Assembly (NCBI RefSeq): GCF_028994805.1
Contig: NZ_JAJQQP010000008.1
Coordinates: 255,305 to 319,304, forward strand
Source: Promicromonospora iranensis
Lineage (GTDB): Bacteria > Actinomycetota > Actinomycetes > Actinomycetales > Cellulomonadaceae
Length of the DNA: 64,000 nucleotides
Direction of reading: 5' to 3'
Part shown: piece after piece, positions 16,931-25,281 of the stretch
Numbering within the stretch: position 1 is the stretch's first letter
Layout: each line of letters opens with the position of its first letter
The notes under the pieces: generated by a model
Databases searched by the model: none
What the model was told of the DNA's origin: nothing
What the model saw: the letters and a program-made list of their open reading frames with translations, nothing else
Made by a program: the position numbers and the translations under genes

Positions 16931-17872
16931 ATGTCTACTTCAAGCGTCCGCCCGCTTCGCAGAGCCGTATTCGCCGCAGGGTCAGCACTCACCCTCGTTG
17001 CGCTGGCCGCGTGCTCGTCGACAGCCCCCGATGCCGGCGGTGGTGACGGTGCCAGCACGCTCGAGCAGCTCCAGGAGGAGGGCACCGTCACCGTCGCGTT
17101 CAACGGCGAGCGTCCCTACAGCTACGAGGACGCCGGCGACCTCACCGGCGCCACCATCGCCCTCGACCGCGAGATCTTCGGCGCGCTCGGCGTCGACGAG
17201 GTCGAAGGTGTCCAGACCGAGTGGAACTCGCTCATCCCGGGCCTGACCGCCGGCCGGTACGACACCGTCAGCGCGGGCATGTCCATCCTGCCCGAGCGTT
17301 GCGAGCAGGCGCTCTTCTCCGAGCCCGAGATCATGTACACCACCGCGTTCATGGTGCCGGAGGGCAACCCGGACAACCTGACGGACATGCAGTCCGCCAA
17401 GGACGCCGGCGTGAAGCTCGCCGTCCTGAGCGGTGCGATCGAGGAGGGCTATTCCGACTCGCTCGACATCGAGACCATCGCGGTGGGTACCCCGCAGGAC
17501 GCTCTCGACGCCGTCACGTCCGGTCGTGCCGACGCCTCCGCGCTGACCGCCATCTCGCTGAACACCCTGGTCGAGCAGACGGACGCCCCGGTGGAGGTCA
17601 CCGAGTCGTTCGTGGCCGTGATCGACGGTGTGCCGCAGATCGGCGCGGGCGCCGAAGCCTTCCCGCTGGGCGAGGAGGAGCTGCGCGACGCCTACAACGA
17701 GGAGCTCGCGAAGATCGTCTCGGACGAGGAGCGCTGGCTCGAGATCGTGGGCCCGTTCGGGTTCACCGCGGCCGAGCGTCCCGTCGAGGGTCTGACCACC
17801 GAGAAGCTCTGCGAGGGTGACCTCGAGACGCTGGCCGAGGAGCTGGCTCCGGAGCTCGGCCTGGACGGCTGA
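16931..17872 (+). CDS. ehuB: Ectoine/hydroxyectoine-type ABC transporter substrate-binding lipoprotein
   Basis: A 313-residue lipoprotein: basic start, hydrophobic stretch and lipobox LAAC (Cys about residue 29), then a family-3 solute-binding fold. The phrases NGERPYSYED, WNSLIPGLTAGRYD, MSILPERCEQALFSEP and the C-terminal PFGFTAAERP are the EhuB pattern as I recall it. The protein is anchored outside the membrane and hands ectoine or hydroxyectoine to the EhuCD permease. ATG 16931 has GAAGGG close upstream; the longer frame from 16820 runs through the promoter region. First gene of ehuBCDA. Confidence 0.85.
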   Translation: MSTSSVRPLRRAVFAAGSALTLVALAACSSTAPDAGGGDGASTLEQLQEEGTVTVAFNGERPYSYEDAGDLTGATIALDREIFGALGVDEVEGVQTEWNSLIPGLTAGRYDTVSAGMSILPERCEQALFSEPEIMYTTAFMVPEGNPDNLTDMQSAKDAGVKLAVLSGAIEEGYSDSLDIETIAVGTPQDALDAVTSGRADASALTAISLNTLVEQTDAPVEVTESFVAVIDGVPQIGAGAEAFPLGEEELRDAYNEELAKIVSDEERWLEIVGPFGFTAAERPVEGLTTEKLCEGDLETLAEELAPELGLDG

Positions 17873-17880
17873 CCGAGCAC

Positions 17881-18663
17881 GTGTCGGAAAACCTTGAGAC
17901 CTTCGCCGGACTGCTGCCGCAGTTCGGCGAAGGCATCCTCGTCACGCTCCAGCTCACTCTCGGCGGCGCGATCCTCGCACTGCTCGTCGCGTTCGTCCTG
18001 GGGCTCGGCGCGCGCGCACGCACTCGGTGGGCGAGCGTGCCGTCCCGTGTGGTCATGGAGTTCTTCCGCGGCACCTCGCTCGTCGTGCAGATCTTCTGGC
18101 TCTTCTACGTGCTGCCGCTCCCGCCGTTCTACGTGGAGCTCGACCCGATGGCCTGCGGGATCATCGCGCTCGGGCTCAACTACGGTGCGTACGCCTCCGA
18201 GGTCGTGCGCGGTTCGATCAACTCGGTCCACAAGGGCCAGTGGGAGGCGGCGACCGCTCTTGACCTCGGCCCCGTGCACCGCCTGCGCCGGGTGATCCTG
18301 CCCCAGGCGTGGCCCCTGATGATCCCGATGTTCACCAACCTGCTCATCCAGCTGGTCAAGGGATCCGCGCTGGCGGCGTACATCACGCTCCACGACCTCA
18401 ACTTCATGATCGTGGAGCTGCGCAGGGGAACGACCGACACGGTGTTCTCCTACACCGTGGGTCTGCTGCTCTACTTCGCGATCGCCTATGCGCTCACGCT
18501 GCTCATGAACGCGCTCGAGGCGCGGGCGAAGAACAAGGTCGGACAGGGGCCGTCGCTGCGTGAGATCTTGCGCGTGGCTCCCGTTCAGACCCGCGCCGAG
18601 GTGGGCACGCCGAAGCCGATGGTCACCAGCCAGCTGCCGCCTACGTCGAAGGGTGGTGTCTGA
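17881..18663 (+). CDS. ehuC: Ectoine-type ABC transporter permease EhuC
   Basis: A 260-residue inner-membrane permease of the polar amino-acid (HisMQ) type. Five hydrophobic segments are apparent, and the EAA coupling loop reads EVVRGSINSVHKGQWEAATA followed by a LDLGP turn. The start is GTG 17881, 8 nt after ehuB. A cytosolic C-terminal tail of about 40 residues after the last helix is longer than usual. Its stop overlaps the ehuD start by 1 nt, so the two permease subunits are coupled. Confidence 0.85.
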   Translation: MSENLETFAGLLPQFGEGILVTLQLTLGGAILALLVAFVLGLGARARTRWASVPSRVVMEFFRGTSLVVQIFWLFYVLPLPPFYVELDPMACGIIALGLNYGAYASEVVRGSINSVHKGQWEAATALDLGPVHRLRRVILPQAWPLMIPMFTNLLIQLVKGSALAAYITLHDLNFMIVELRRGTTDTVFSYTVGLLLYFAIAYALTLLMNALEARAKNKVGQGPSLREILRVAPVQTRAEVGTPKPMVTSQLPPTSKGGV

Positions 18664-19307
18664 TGGATACCGAGTTCTGGAGCTGGGAGCACGCCATCGC
18701 CGTGCTGCCCGAGCTGCTCCGTGGCCTGCAGATCACGATCCTCGCGACGGTGGTCGGCATGGTCATCGCCTCGATCCTCGGTCTGGTCGTCGCCATCGTG
18801 CGCCGCTCGCGCATGCGGGTGGTCACCTTCCCGGTCGGCTTCCTGGTCGAGTTCATCCGGTCCACGCCGCTGCTGGTGCAGCTCGTCTTCGCGAACCTGC
18901 TGTTCACGCAGTTCCCGTCGCTGGCCATCGGCTGTGTCGTGCTCGGCGTCCACTACGCGACGTACATGTCGGAGGTGTACCGCGCGGGCATCGACGCGGT
19001 GCCGAAGGGGCAGTGGGAAGCGTCGATCGCGCTGGATCTTCCGCGCTCGCGCACCTGGCGGGCCGTCGTGCTGCCGCAGGCGATCCGCAACACCCTGCCG
19101 GGCCTCGGGAACTACGCGATCTCCATGTTCAAGGAGACGCCGTTCCTCGCCTTCATCTACGTCGTCGAGATGTACGCGGCCGCCCAGGCGTACGGCGGCT
19201 CGAACTTCCGCTACATGGAGGCGATCACGATGGTCGGCCTGCTGTTCCTGCTGGTGAGCTACCCGACCTCGCTGCTCGTCCGCCGATTGGAGAACCGCCT
19301 TGCCTGA
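18663..19307 (+). CDS. ehuD: Ectoine-type ABC transporter permease EhuD
   Basis: A 214-residue HisMQ-type permease, the partner of EhuC. Its EAA loop reads EVYRAGIDAVPKGQWEASIA followed by LDLPRSR. The first residues (MDTEFWSWEHAIAVLPELL) and the ATYMSEVYRAG segment match EhuD-type subunits. Start ATG overlaps the ehuC stop, and its end overlaps ehuA by 8 nt. Confidence 0.85.
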   Translation: MDTEFWSWEHAIAVLPELLRGLQITILATVVGMVIASILGLVVAIVRRSRMRVVTFPVGFLVEFIRSTPLLVQLVFANLLFTQFPSLAIGCVVLGVHYATYMSEVYRAGIDAVPKGQWEASIALDLPRSRTWRAVVLPQAIRNTLPGLGNYAISMFKETPFLAFIYVVEMYAAAQAYGGSNFRYMEAITMVGLLFLLVSYPTSLLVRRLENRLA

Positions 19308-20079
19308 GAATGACACCACCCCTGCGATCCAGTTCCAGGGGGTCGTCAAGCGCTTCGGCGACAACGTCGTTCTCGACGGCCTGGACTTCACCGTCGCCCA
19401 GGGCGACCGGGTGACCCTGATCGGTCCGTCGGGCTCCGGCAAGACGACCATCCTGCGCCTGCTCATGACGCTGGAGGAGGCGAACGACGGCCTCATCTAC
19501 ATCGACGGCGACCCGTACACGCACGAGATGCGCGGCGACAAGCGGGTAGCCATCCCGGACAAGCGGCGCAGCCTCGTGCGGCGCCGGGTCGGGATGGTCT
19601 TCCAGCAGTTCAACCTGTTCCCCAACATGACGGTGCTGGAGAACATCATCGAGGCGCCGATCCACGTGCTCGGCAAGTCCAAGGCGGAGGCGATCGCCAT
19701 CGCCGAGGAGCTCCTGGACAAGGTCGGCCTGTCGGACAAGCGGGACGAGCGCCCGAACAAGCTGTCCGGCGGGCAGCAGCAGCGTGTGGCCATCGCGCGG
19801 GCGCTTGCCATGGAGCCCGAGATCCTGCTGCTCGACGAGGTGACCTCGGCGCTGGACCCGGAGCTCGTCGCCGACGTGCTCGGTGTGCTCCGGAACATCG
19901 CCGAGACCACGGACATCACGATGCTGATCGTCACGCACGAGATGCAGTTCGCCCGGGAGGTCTCCAACCGGGTGCTGATGTTCGACAAGGGAAAGATCAT
20001 CGAGGAGGCCGACCCCGAGACGATCTTCACGTCGCCGGCCCACGAGCGGACCCAGGAGTTCCTCCGCGCGATCCTCTGA
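19300..20079 (+). CDS. ehuA: Ectoine-type ABC transporter ATP-binding protein EhuA
   Basis: A 259-residue ATPase with Walker A GPSGSGKTT, Q-loop VFQQFNLFPNMTV, signature LSGGQQQRVAIARAL, Walker B ILLLDEVTSALDPE and switch His in IVTHEMQFA. This is the polar-amino-acid-type subunit that powers EhuCD. The start is TTG 19300 with GGAG upstream, inside the end of ehuD. A hairpin follows the stop. Confidence 0.9.
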   Translation: MPENDTTPAIQFQGVVKRFGDNVVLDGLDFTVAQGDRVTLIGPSGSGKTTILRLLMTLEEANDGLIYIDGDPYTHEMRGDKRVAIPDKRRSLVRRRVGMVFQQFNLFPNMTVLENIIEAPIHVLGKSKAEAIAIAEELLDKVGLSDKRDERPNKLSGGQQQRVAIARALAMEPEILLLDEVTSALDPELVADVLGVLRNIAETTDITMLIVTHEMQFAREVSNRVLMFDKGKIIEEADPETIFTSPAHERTQEFLRAIL

Positions 20080-20094
20080 CCGTCCACCCGCTGT

Positions 20095-20158
20095 AGGACG
20101 ACCCCTGCACACTGCACGCGACACGCCGATGGCGGGCTGCAGAGTGGAGGGGTCGTTC
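20095..20158 (+). terminator. Terminator-like hairpin after ehuA
   Basis: Arms AGGACGACCCCTGCACACTG.. (20095-20116) and 20137-20158 pair over 22 positions with three mismatches around a 20-nt loop. It starts 16 nt after the ehuA stop and lies between the operon and the opposite-strand tRNA gene. Confidence 0.6.
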
Positions 20159-20194
20159 TGTCGAGGAGCGCCAAGGGGCGCGTCCTGCGAGAGG

Positions 20195-20267
20195 TGCGCC
20201 TGGGCAGACTCGAACTGCCGACACCCGCTTTAGGAGAGCGGTGCTCTATCCACTGAGCTACAGGCGC
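20195..20267 (-). tRNA. tRNA-Arg (anticodon CCT)
   Basis: On the minus strand a 73-nt cloverleaf begins GCGCCTGTAGCTCAGTGG. It has a 7-bp acceptor stem, D-arm TAGCTCAGTGGATAGAGC, anticodon stem CCGCT/AGCGG with loop CTCCTAA (anticodon CCT, reading AGG), and T-arm with GTTCGAGTC. The discriminator is A; CCA is not encoded. Confidence 0.95.
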
Positions 20268-20378
20268 TCACGCCTCTCCCCGGGGGAGGGGCGCGTCCGG
20301 TGTCGGGCAGTGCCCGGGCCGGCGCACACAGCCTAGCGTCAGCCCGGCCCCGTGCGCGAAGTCCGACCTTCGACAGCG

Positions 20379-20407
20379 TTGTCACATTTTGGCAACATGG
20401 GTGACAA
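20379..20407. promoter_or_regulatory. Dyad upstream of the family-5 ABC operon
   Basis: TTGTCAC and GTGACAA are exact inverted 7-mers separated by 15 nt; the inner part contains GTTG/CAAC. The patch is AT-rich and lies about 100-130 nt before the substrate-binding-protein start. A TTGACG follows at 20413. This could be the operator for sugar-dependent control; no cognate regulator is adjacent. Confidence 0.4.
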
Positions 20408-20507
20408 ACCTTGACGTGTCCGCCAATAGGGCAGAACGATGCTCAGCAACCCGGTGCGACGGCGCACCGGGTCCGCACGACGGCCGTGCGGGTGGACGAG
20501 AGGATCA

Positions 20508-22283
20508 ATGATGTTCCTTCGACAGACCAGGTCTCGGGGCACGTTGGCCCTGGCGACGGCCGCGGTGACCGGATTGCTGCTGGCAGGCTGCTCCGGCGGC
20601 GGTGGGAGCGCACCCACGGAAGCGCCCAACCCGTACGCGACAGCCGAGGGAATGGATTCGGCGACCGAGCTCGTGGGTGAGTACCCCCGCGAGGAGACGC
20701 TCTTCACGAGCGGCACCCAGTGGGGACCGCCGTCGTCGTGGAACCCGATCCCCGGTGCCGGCGGTGCGACCGGCCTGGGCGGTCTGCTCTACGAACCGCT
20801 GTTCCAGTTCGACCCGATCACCCTCGAGCTGAAGCCCTGGCTCGCCGAGGGCGGCGAGTGGACCGGCGACGACACCTACGAGCTCACCCTCCGTGAGGGC
20901 CTGACGTGGCAGGACGGCGAGACGCTCGACGCCGACGACGTGGCCTTCACCGCGGAGCTCGGCAAGGTCGACGCCGTGCCGTGGAGCAACCTGTGGACCT
21001 GGCTGGACAAGGTGGAGGCCACGAGCCCCACCACCGTGGAGTTCACGTTCTCCGACCCCCGCTACCAGGAGTGGGACAACTGGCTCTACACCACCATGAT
21101 CCTGCCGGAGCACATCATGGGTGAGTGGTCGGACGACGAGCTGCTGTCCAACCCGAACGAGGACCCGATCGGGTCCGGGGCGTTCAAGTTCTCCGCCGTC
21201 GGGCAGGACCGCATGGTCTGGGAGCGCAACGACGACTGGTGGGCCAAGAGCGAGCTCGGCCTGGAGATGCCGATGAAGTACATCGTCGACGTCGTGAACA
21301 CCTCCAACGAGGTGGCGCTCGGCCTGATGCTGTCCGGCAGCCTCGACCTGAGCAACAACTTCCTGCCCGGCGTCAACACGCTCGCCGACTCCGGCCAGGT
21401 CAGCACCTACTACGACGGCGAGCCGTACATGCTGGCGGCAGCCTCGGCGAACCTGATCCCGAACCAGACGCGGGCACCGATGGACGACGTCGACTTCCGG
21501 CAGGCGCTGGCGCGCTCGATCGACGTCGACAAGATCGTCGCGAACGCCTACGGCGGCCTGGTGTCGAAGGCTCACCCGTCCGGCCTCGTGCCGGCGTTCG
21601 AGGAGTACTACGACGAGGACGTCGCCGCCGAGCACGGCTATACGTTCGACGCGGAGGAGGCCAAGTCGATCCTGGCCGACGCCGGGTACGAGGACACCGA
21701 CGGTGACGGGTTCGTCGAGACGCCCGACGGCGAGACGATCGACCTCAAGCTGATCGTCCCGGCCGGCTGGACCGACTGGATGGAGTCGGCGCGCGTCATC
21801 GCGGAGGACGCCTCCGCGGTCGGTATCAAGGTCACCGCCGACTTCCCCGACGCGGGCGCCGTCGACGACGCACGGGCCACCGGCGACTTCGACCTGCTCA
21901 TCAACGGCAACGCGGGTATCAGCAACACGCCGTGGACCTACTACAACTACGCGTTCTACCAGCCCGTCCAGGAGCAGATGCTGGCCGGTAACTTCGGCCG
22001 CTACGAGGACGAGGAAGCCTGGGACCTGGTGCAGGACCTGTCCCGGACCGAGAGCGGCACACCGGAGTTCTCCGAGACGCTCTCCCAGGTCCAGGAGAAG
22101 TTCATGACCGACCTGCCCGCCATCCCGCTCTGGTACAACGGCGCGTGGGCCCAGTACAACGAGTCGCAGTGGACGAACTGGCCCACGGAGGGGCGTGAGG
22201 ACGCCTACTTCCCCGTGATGTGGAACGGGTACGTGCAGATGGGTGGTCTCAACACGCTGCTCGCCCTCGAACCGGCCTCCTGA
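20508..22283 (+). CDS. Family-5 ABC substrate-binding lipoprotein (oligosaccharide or peptide)
   Basis: A 591-residue lipoprotein with basic start, hydrophobic stretch and lipobox LLAGC, then an SBP_bac_5 fold. The segments GLLYEPLFQFDP, LREGLTWQDGETLDADDVAFT and DDVDFRQALARSIDVDKIV are the family-5 signature. Residues such as WNPIPG and LKPWLAEGGEW remind me of the cellobiose/beta-glucan-binding branch rather than peptide-binding DppA, but that is a weak judgement. The start is ATG 20508 or the adjacent ATG 20511, both after GAGAGGA. It leads a five-gene importer operon, and the xyl genes 8 kb away fit an oligosaccharide substrate. Confidence 0.85.
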   Translation: MMFLRQTRSRGTLALATAAVTGLLLAGCSGGGGSAPTEAPNPYATAEGMDSATELVGEYPREETLFTSGTQWGPPSSWNPIPGAGGATGLGGLLYEPLFQFDPITLELKPWLAEGGEWTGDDTYELTLREGLTWQDGETLDADDVAFTAELGKVDAVPWSNLWTWLDKVEATSPTTVEFTFSDPRYQEWDNWLYTTMILPEHIMGEWSDDELLSNPNEDPIGSGAFKFSAVGQDRMVWERNDDWWAKSELGLEMPMKYIVDVVNTSNEVALGLMLSGSLDLSNNFLPGVNTLADSGQVSTYYDGEPYMLAAASANLIPNQTRAPMDDVDFRQALARSIDVDKIVANAYGGLVSKAHPSGLVPAFEEYYDEDVAAEHGYTFDAEEAKSILADAGYEDTDGDGFVETPDGETIDLKLIVPAGWTDWMESARVIAEDASAVGIKVTADFPDAGAVDDARATGDFDLLINGNAGISNTPWTYYNYAFYQPVQEQMLAGNFGRYEDEEAWDLVQDLSRTESGTPEFSETLSQVQEKFMTDLPAIPLWYNGAWAQYNESQWTNWPTEGREDAYFPVMWNGYVQMGGLNTLLALEPAS

Positions 22284-22286
22284 CGT

Positions 22287-23282
22287 ATGCGCGGATATCT
22301 CGCACGCAAGACCCTGGTCTACGGCCTGACCTTCGTCGTAGCGGTCACGCTGAACTGGCTGATCCCCCGGCTCATGCCGGGGGATCCGGTTCAGCGGATG
22401 GTGGCGCGCGCCGCCGTCCAGCACCCCGAGACGATCGCGTCGATGACCGACTACTACGAGCGCACCTTCGGTCTGGACCTGCCGGTCTGGCAGCAGTACC
22501 TGAACTACTGGGCTGCGCTGTTCCGCGGTGACCTGGGCACCAGCGTGTGGCTGTTCCCCGCGCCGGTGAGCCAGGTCGTGCTCGACGCCGTCCCGTACAC
22601 GCTGGGCATCATGATCCCGGCCATCCTGCTCAGCTGGGTGGTCGGCAACAGCGTGGGCGCGATGGCGGCGCGCAGCCGCTGGCTCGACAACGTGGCCCTG
22701 CCCATCGGGTACCTGATCACCGCCATGCCGTACATGTGGCTCGCGATCCTGCTCGCGTGGGGCTTCGGCGTGGCGCTCGGCTGGTTCCCCGTGGCCGGCG
22801 GATACGACTTCGGCCTGGTGCCGCAGTGGTCGTGGTCGTTCGCCCTGGACCTGCTGCAGCACTGGGTGCTGCCGTTCCTGTCACTGTTCCTGGTGGCGCT
22901 CGGCGGCTGGGCGATCGGTATGCGGAACCTGATCATCTACGAGCTCGAGTCGGACTACTCGAACTACCTCGCCGCGCTCGGCGCGCCGAAGCGGCTCATC
23001 CGGAAGTACGCGTTCCGCAACGCGATGCTGCCGCAGATCACCGGACTCGCGCTGCAGCTCGGCACCATCCTGGGCGGTGCCCTGGTGACCGAGATCGTGT
23101 TCGCCTACCCGGGGCTGGGCAGGCTCGTACTGTCCGCCATCCAGAACCAGGACTTCTTCCTGCTGCAGGGCACCCTGCTGTTCGTGGTGATCGGCGTGCT
23201 CCTGGCCAACTTCGTGATCGACATCGTCTACGTGCTGGTCGACCCCCGCACGCGGACCGGACTGACGGGGGCGACCGCATGA
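22287..23282 (+). CDS. ABC transporter permease, DppB/OppB type
   Basis: A 331-residue permease with the typical first helix (ARKTLVYGLTFVVAVTLNWL followed by IPRLMPGDP) and a binding-protein-dependent transport domain. The coupling loop is around SNYLAALGAPKRLIRKYAFR; the GGALVTEIVFAYPGLGRL segment is characteristic of this family. It starts 3 nt after the SBP stop. Its stop codon lies inside repeat copy B, which opens an unusual 105-nt gap before the next gene of the operon. Confidence 0.88.
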   Translation: MRGYLARKTLVYGLTFVVAVTLNWLIPRLMPGDPVQRMVARAAVQHPETIASMTDYYERTFGLDLPVWQQYLNYWAALFRGDLGTSVWLFPAPVSQVVLDAVPYTLGIMIPAILLSWVVGNSVGAMAARSRWLDNVALPIGYLITAMPYMWLAILLAWGFGVALGWFPVAGGYDFGLVPQWSWSFALDLLQHWVLPFLSLFLVALGGWAIGMRNLIIYELESDYSNYLAALGAPKRLIRKYAFRNAMLPQITGLALQLGTILGGALVTEIVFAYPGLGRLVLSAIQNQDFFLLQGTLLFVVIGVLLANFVIDIVYVLVDPRTRTGLTGATA

Positions 23283-23354
23283 GCCGAAGGCGCAGCGGAG
23301 GGTGGGGGCCGAGGTACGAGGTGCCCGCCCGTAGCGGAGCCGCAGGCTCGTGCG
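23276..23354 (+). repeat. Dispersed 79-bp element, copy B, over a permease stop codon
   Basis: This matches copy A (9946-10024, opposite strand) along its whole length without gaps at about 80% identity. As in copy A, the host gene's TGA is inside the first 10 bases (CGCATGAGCC). The terminal 8-mers CGCATGAG and CTCGTGCG are inverted with one mismatch. The 12-mer ATGAGCCGAAGG at 23279-23290 recurs at 23369-23380, just ahead of the next start codon. Confidence 0.7.
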
Positions 23355-23387
23355 GAAAGAGAACGACATGAGCCGAAGGAGAAAGGC

Positions 23388-24329
23388 ATGACGGCGACTC
23401 AACCCACGGCGGCGCCCGGGGCCGAGGCGGGCGAAACGCCCGGCGTGACCGGCCCGGTGGCGTCGGGCGGCCGCAAGGCACAGGGCGACGTGCGCGAGAC
23501 CCTGTACTTCGCCCTGCGCAACCCCAAGGTGCTGATCGGTCTGGTGGTGGTGCTCGGGTTCCTGCTGCTCGGGCTGCTCGGCCCGCTGTTCCTGCGGCAC
23601 GCGCCGATGGACTACGCCGGCCCGCCCATGGCACCGCCGTCGGCGGACTTCCCGTTCGGTACGACGACGTTCGGCCAGGACGTCTTCGCGCAGTTCGTCG
23701 CGGGCCTGCGGTCCACGTTCCTCGTCGGCCTCCTGGGCGGCGGGGTGGCCGCGGTGATCGGCATGACCATCGGGTTCGTGGCCGGCTACCGCGGCGGCCT
23801 GATCGACGAGCTGCTCAACATGCTCACCAACGTGGTGCTCGTGATCCCGGGCTTCGTGGTGCTCATCATCATCAACGCCTACCTGGGCGTGCGCAGCGTC
23901 CCGATGCAGGCGCTGTACATCGGCATCTTCACCTGGCCGTGGGTGGCGCGTGCCGTCCGCTCGCAGACCCTGTCGCTGCGGTCCCGGGACTTCATCGACC
24001 TGGCCCGGCTGTCGGGCGTGGGGGTGGGCACGATCCTGCGGCGCGAGGTCGCGCCCAACATGTACTCCTACCTCTTCATGACGTTCGTGCTGCTGTTCGG
24101 CGGTTCCATCCTCACGGCCGCGTCGCTCGACTTCATCGGGCTGGGACCCACCAACGCGATGTCGCTCGGCCTGATGATGAACCAGGCCGTGCAGTGGAGC
24201 GCGCTTCATCTGGGGCTGTGGTGGTGGTTCATCCCGCCCGGGCTGGGCATCACCCTCATCGTGGGCTCGCTCTACATCATGAACGTCGGCCTCGACGAGG
24301 TCTTCAACCCCAAGCTGCGGGAGATGTGA
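23388..24329 (+). CDS. ABC transporter permease, DppC/OppC type
   Basis: A 313-residue permease. A disordered Ala/Gly/Thr tail (residues 1-30) precedes the DppC-type N terminus (NPKVLIGLVVVLGFLLLGLLG), the FGTTTFGQDVFAQ segment that is diagnostic for the family, and a C-terminal transport domain with the coupling loop RSRDFIDLARLSGVGVGTIL. ATG 23388 follows AAGGAGAAAGG. It pairs with the preceding permease to form the channel. Confidence 0.88.
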   Translation: MTATQPTAAPGAEAGETPGVTGPVASGGRKAQGDVRETLYFALRNPKVLIGLVVVLGFLLLGLLGPLFLRHAPMDYAGPPMAPPSADFPFGTTTFGQDVFAQFVAGLRSTFLVGLLGGGVAAVIGMTIGFVAGYRGGLIDELLNMLTNVVLVIPGFVVLIIINAYLGVRSVPMQALYIGIFTWPWVARAVRSQTLSLRSRDFIDLARLSGVGVGTILRREVAPNMYSYLFMTFVLLFGGSILTAASLDFIGLGPTNAMSLGLMMNQAVQWSALHLGLWWWFIPPGLGITLIVGSLYIMNVGLDEVFNPKLREM

Positions 24330-24330
24330 C

Positions 24331-25281
24331 ATGGCCCTGGCTGTGAACGACCTCAAGGTCTGGTACCGCACCCGTCGCGGCGACGTGAAGGCCCTCGACG
24401 GCGTCACCTTCGAGGTGGCGGACGGCGAGATCATGGGCATCGCCGGCGAGTCCGGCTGCGGCAAGACGACGCTCGGCAAGGCCCTGATCCGCCTCGACAC
24501 GCGCATGAAGCACGTGGGCGGCACGGTGGTCCTCGACGACGACGAGCTGCCGCTGGCCGACGACGCCGCCATGCGCCGGCACCGTTACCGCGAGGTGTCC
24601 CTCATCCCGCAGTACGCGATGTCCGCGATGAACCCGACCCGCAAGATCGGCCGGATGATCCGCGACCTGCTCTCCGCGCACAACGTGCGGTACACGGAGG
24701 TGCTGCCCGAGCTCGAACGGCGGCTCAAGCTCGTCGGGCTCGAGACCGACGTGCTGGGGCGCTACCCCATCGAGCTGTCCGGCGGCATGAAGCAGCGCGT
24801 CGTCCTCGTGCTGTCCACGCTGCTGAACCCGTCGCTGCTGATCGGGGACGAGGTGACGTCAGCGCTCGACGTCTCCTCGCAGAAGGCGGTGGCCCGGGCG
24901 CTCGTCGAGTTCCGCGACCACGGCTTCGTGAAGTCGATGATCGTCATCACGCACGACATCTCCGTGCTGTTCCAGGTGGCCGACACCATCCTCGTCATGT
25001 ACGCCGGGCACCTCGCCGAGAAGGCCCCCGCCAAGACGATCATCAGCGCCCCCCTGCATCCCTACACCAAGATGCTCATCGGGGCGCTGCCCAAGGTCGG
25101 TGACCGGTACGAGGAGCAGCAGCTCGAGGGCATCGAGGGGCGGCCCCCGTCGCTCCTCGAGCCGCCCGCCGGGTGCCGGTTCCGCGACCGTTGCCCCCTG
25201 GCGCACGACAAGTGTGCCGAGGCGCCGCCCTTCCGCGAGGTGTCCGAGGGGCACCACGTCGCCTGCTGGGCGGTGAGCTGA
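24331..25281 (+). CDS. ABC transporter ATP-binding protein, DppD/OppD type
   Basis: A 316-residue ATPase with Walker A GESGCGKTT, signature LSGGMKQRVVL and Walker B SLLIGDEVTSALD. Its C-terminal oligopeptide-type domain carries the cysteine set CRFRDRCPLAHDKC seen in DppD/OppD proteins, where related cysteines can hold an iron-sulfur cluster. It starts 1 nt after the permease stop and overlaps the next ATPase by 1 nt. Confidence 0.9.
   Translation: MALAVNDLKVWYRTRRGDVKALDGVTFEVADGEIMGIAGESGCGKTTLGKALIRLDTRMKHVGGTVVLDDDELPLADDAAMRRHRYREVSLIPQYAMSAMNPTRKIGRMIRDLLSAHNVRYTEVLPELERRLKLVGLETDVLGRYPIELSGGMKQRVVLVLSTLLNPSLLIGDEVTSALDVSSQKAVARALVEFRDHGFVKSMIVITHDISVLFQVADTILVMYAGHLAEKAPAKTIISAPLHPYTKMLIGALPKVGDRYEEQQLEGIEGRPPSLLEPPAGCRFRDRCPLAHDKCAEAPPFREVSEGHHVACWAVS

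Noticed and set aside
20505..22862. A 785-codon minus-strand ORF over the substrate-binding protein and permease
   Set aside because: It has the typical His/Arg/Gly/Val composition of antisense frames and runs across two real genes.
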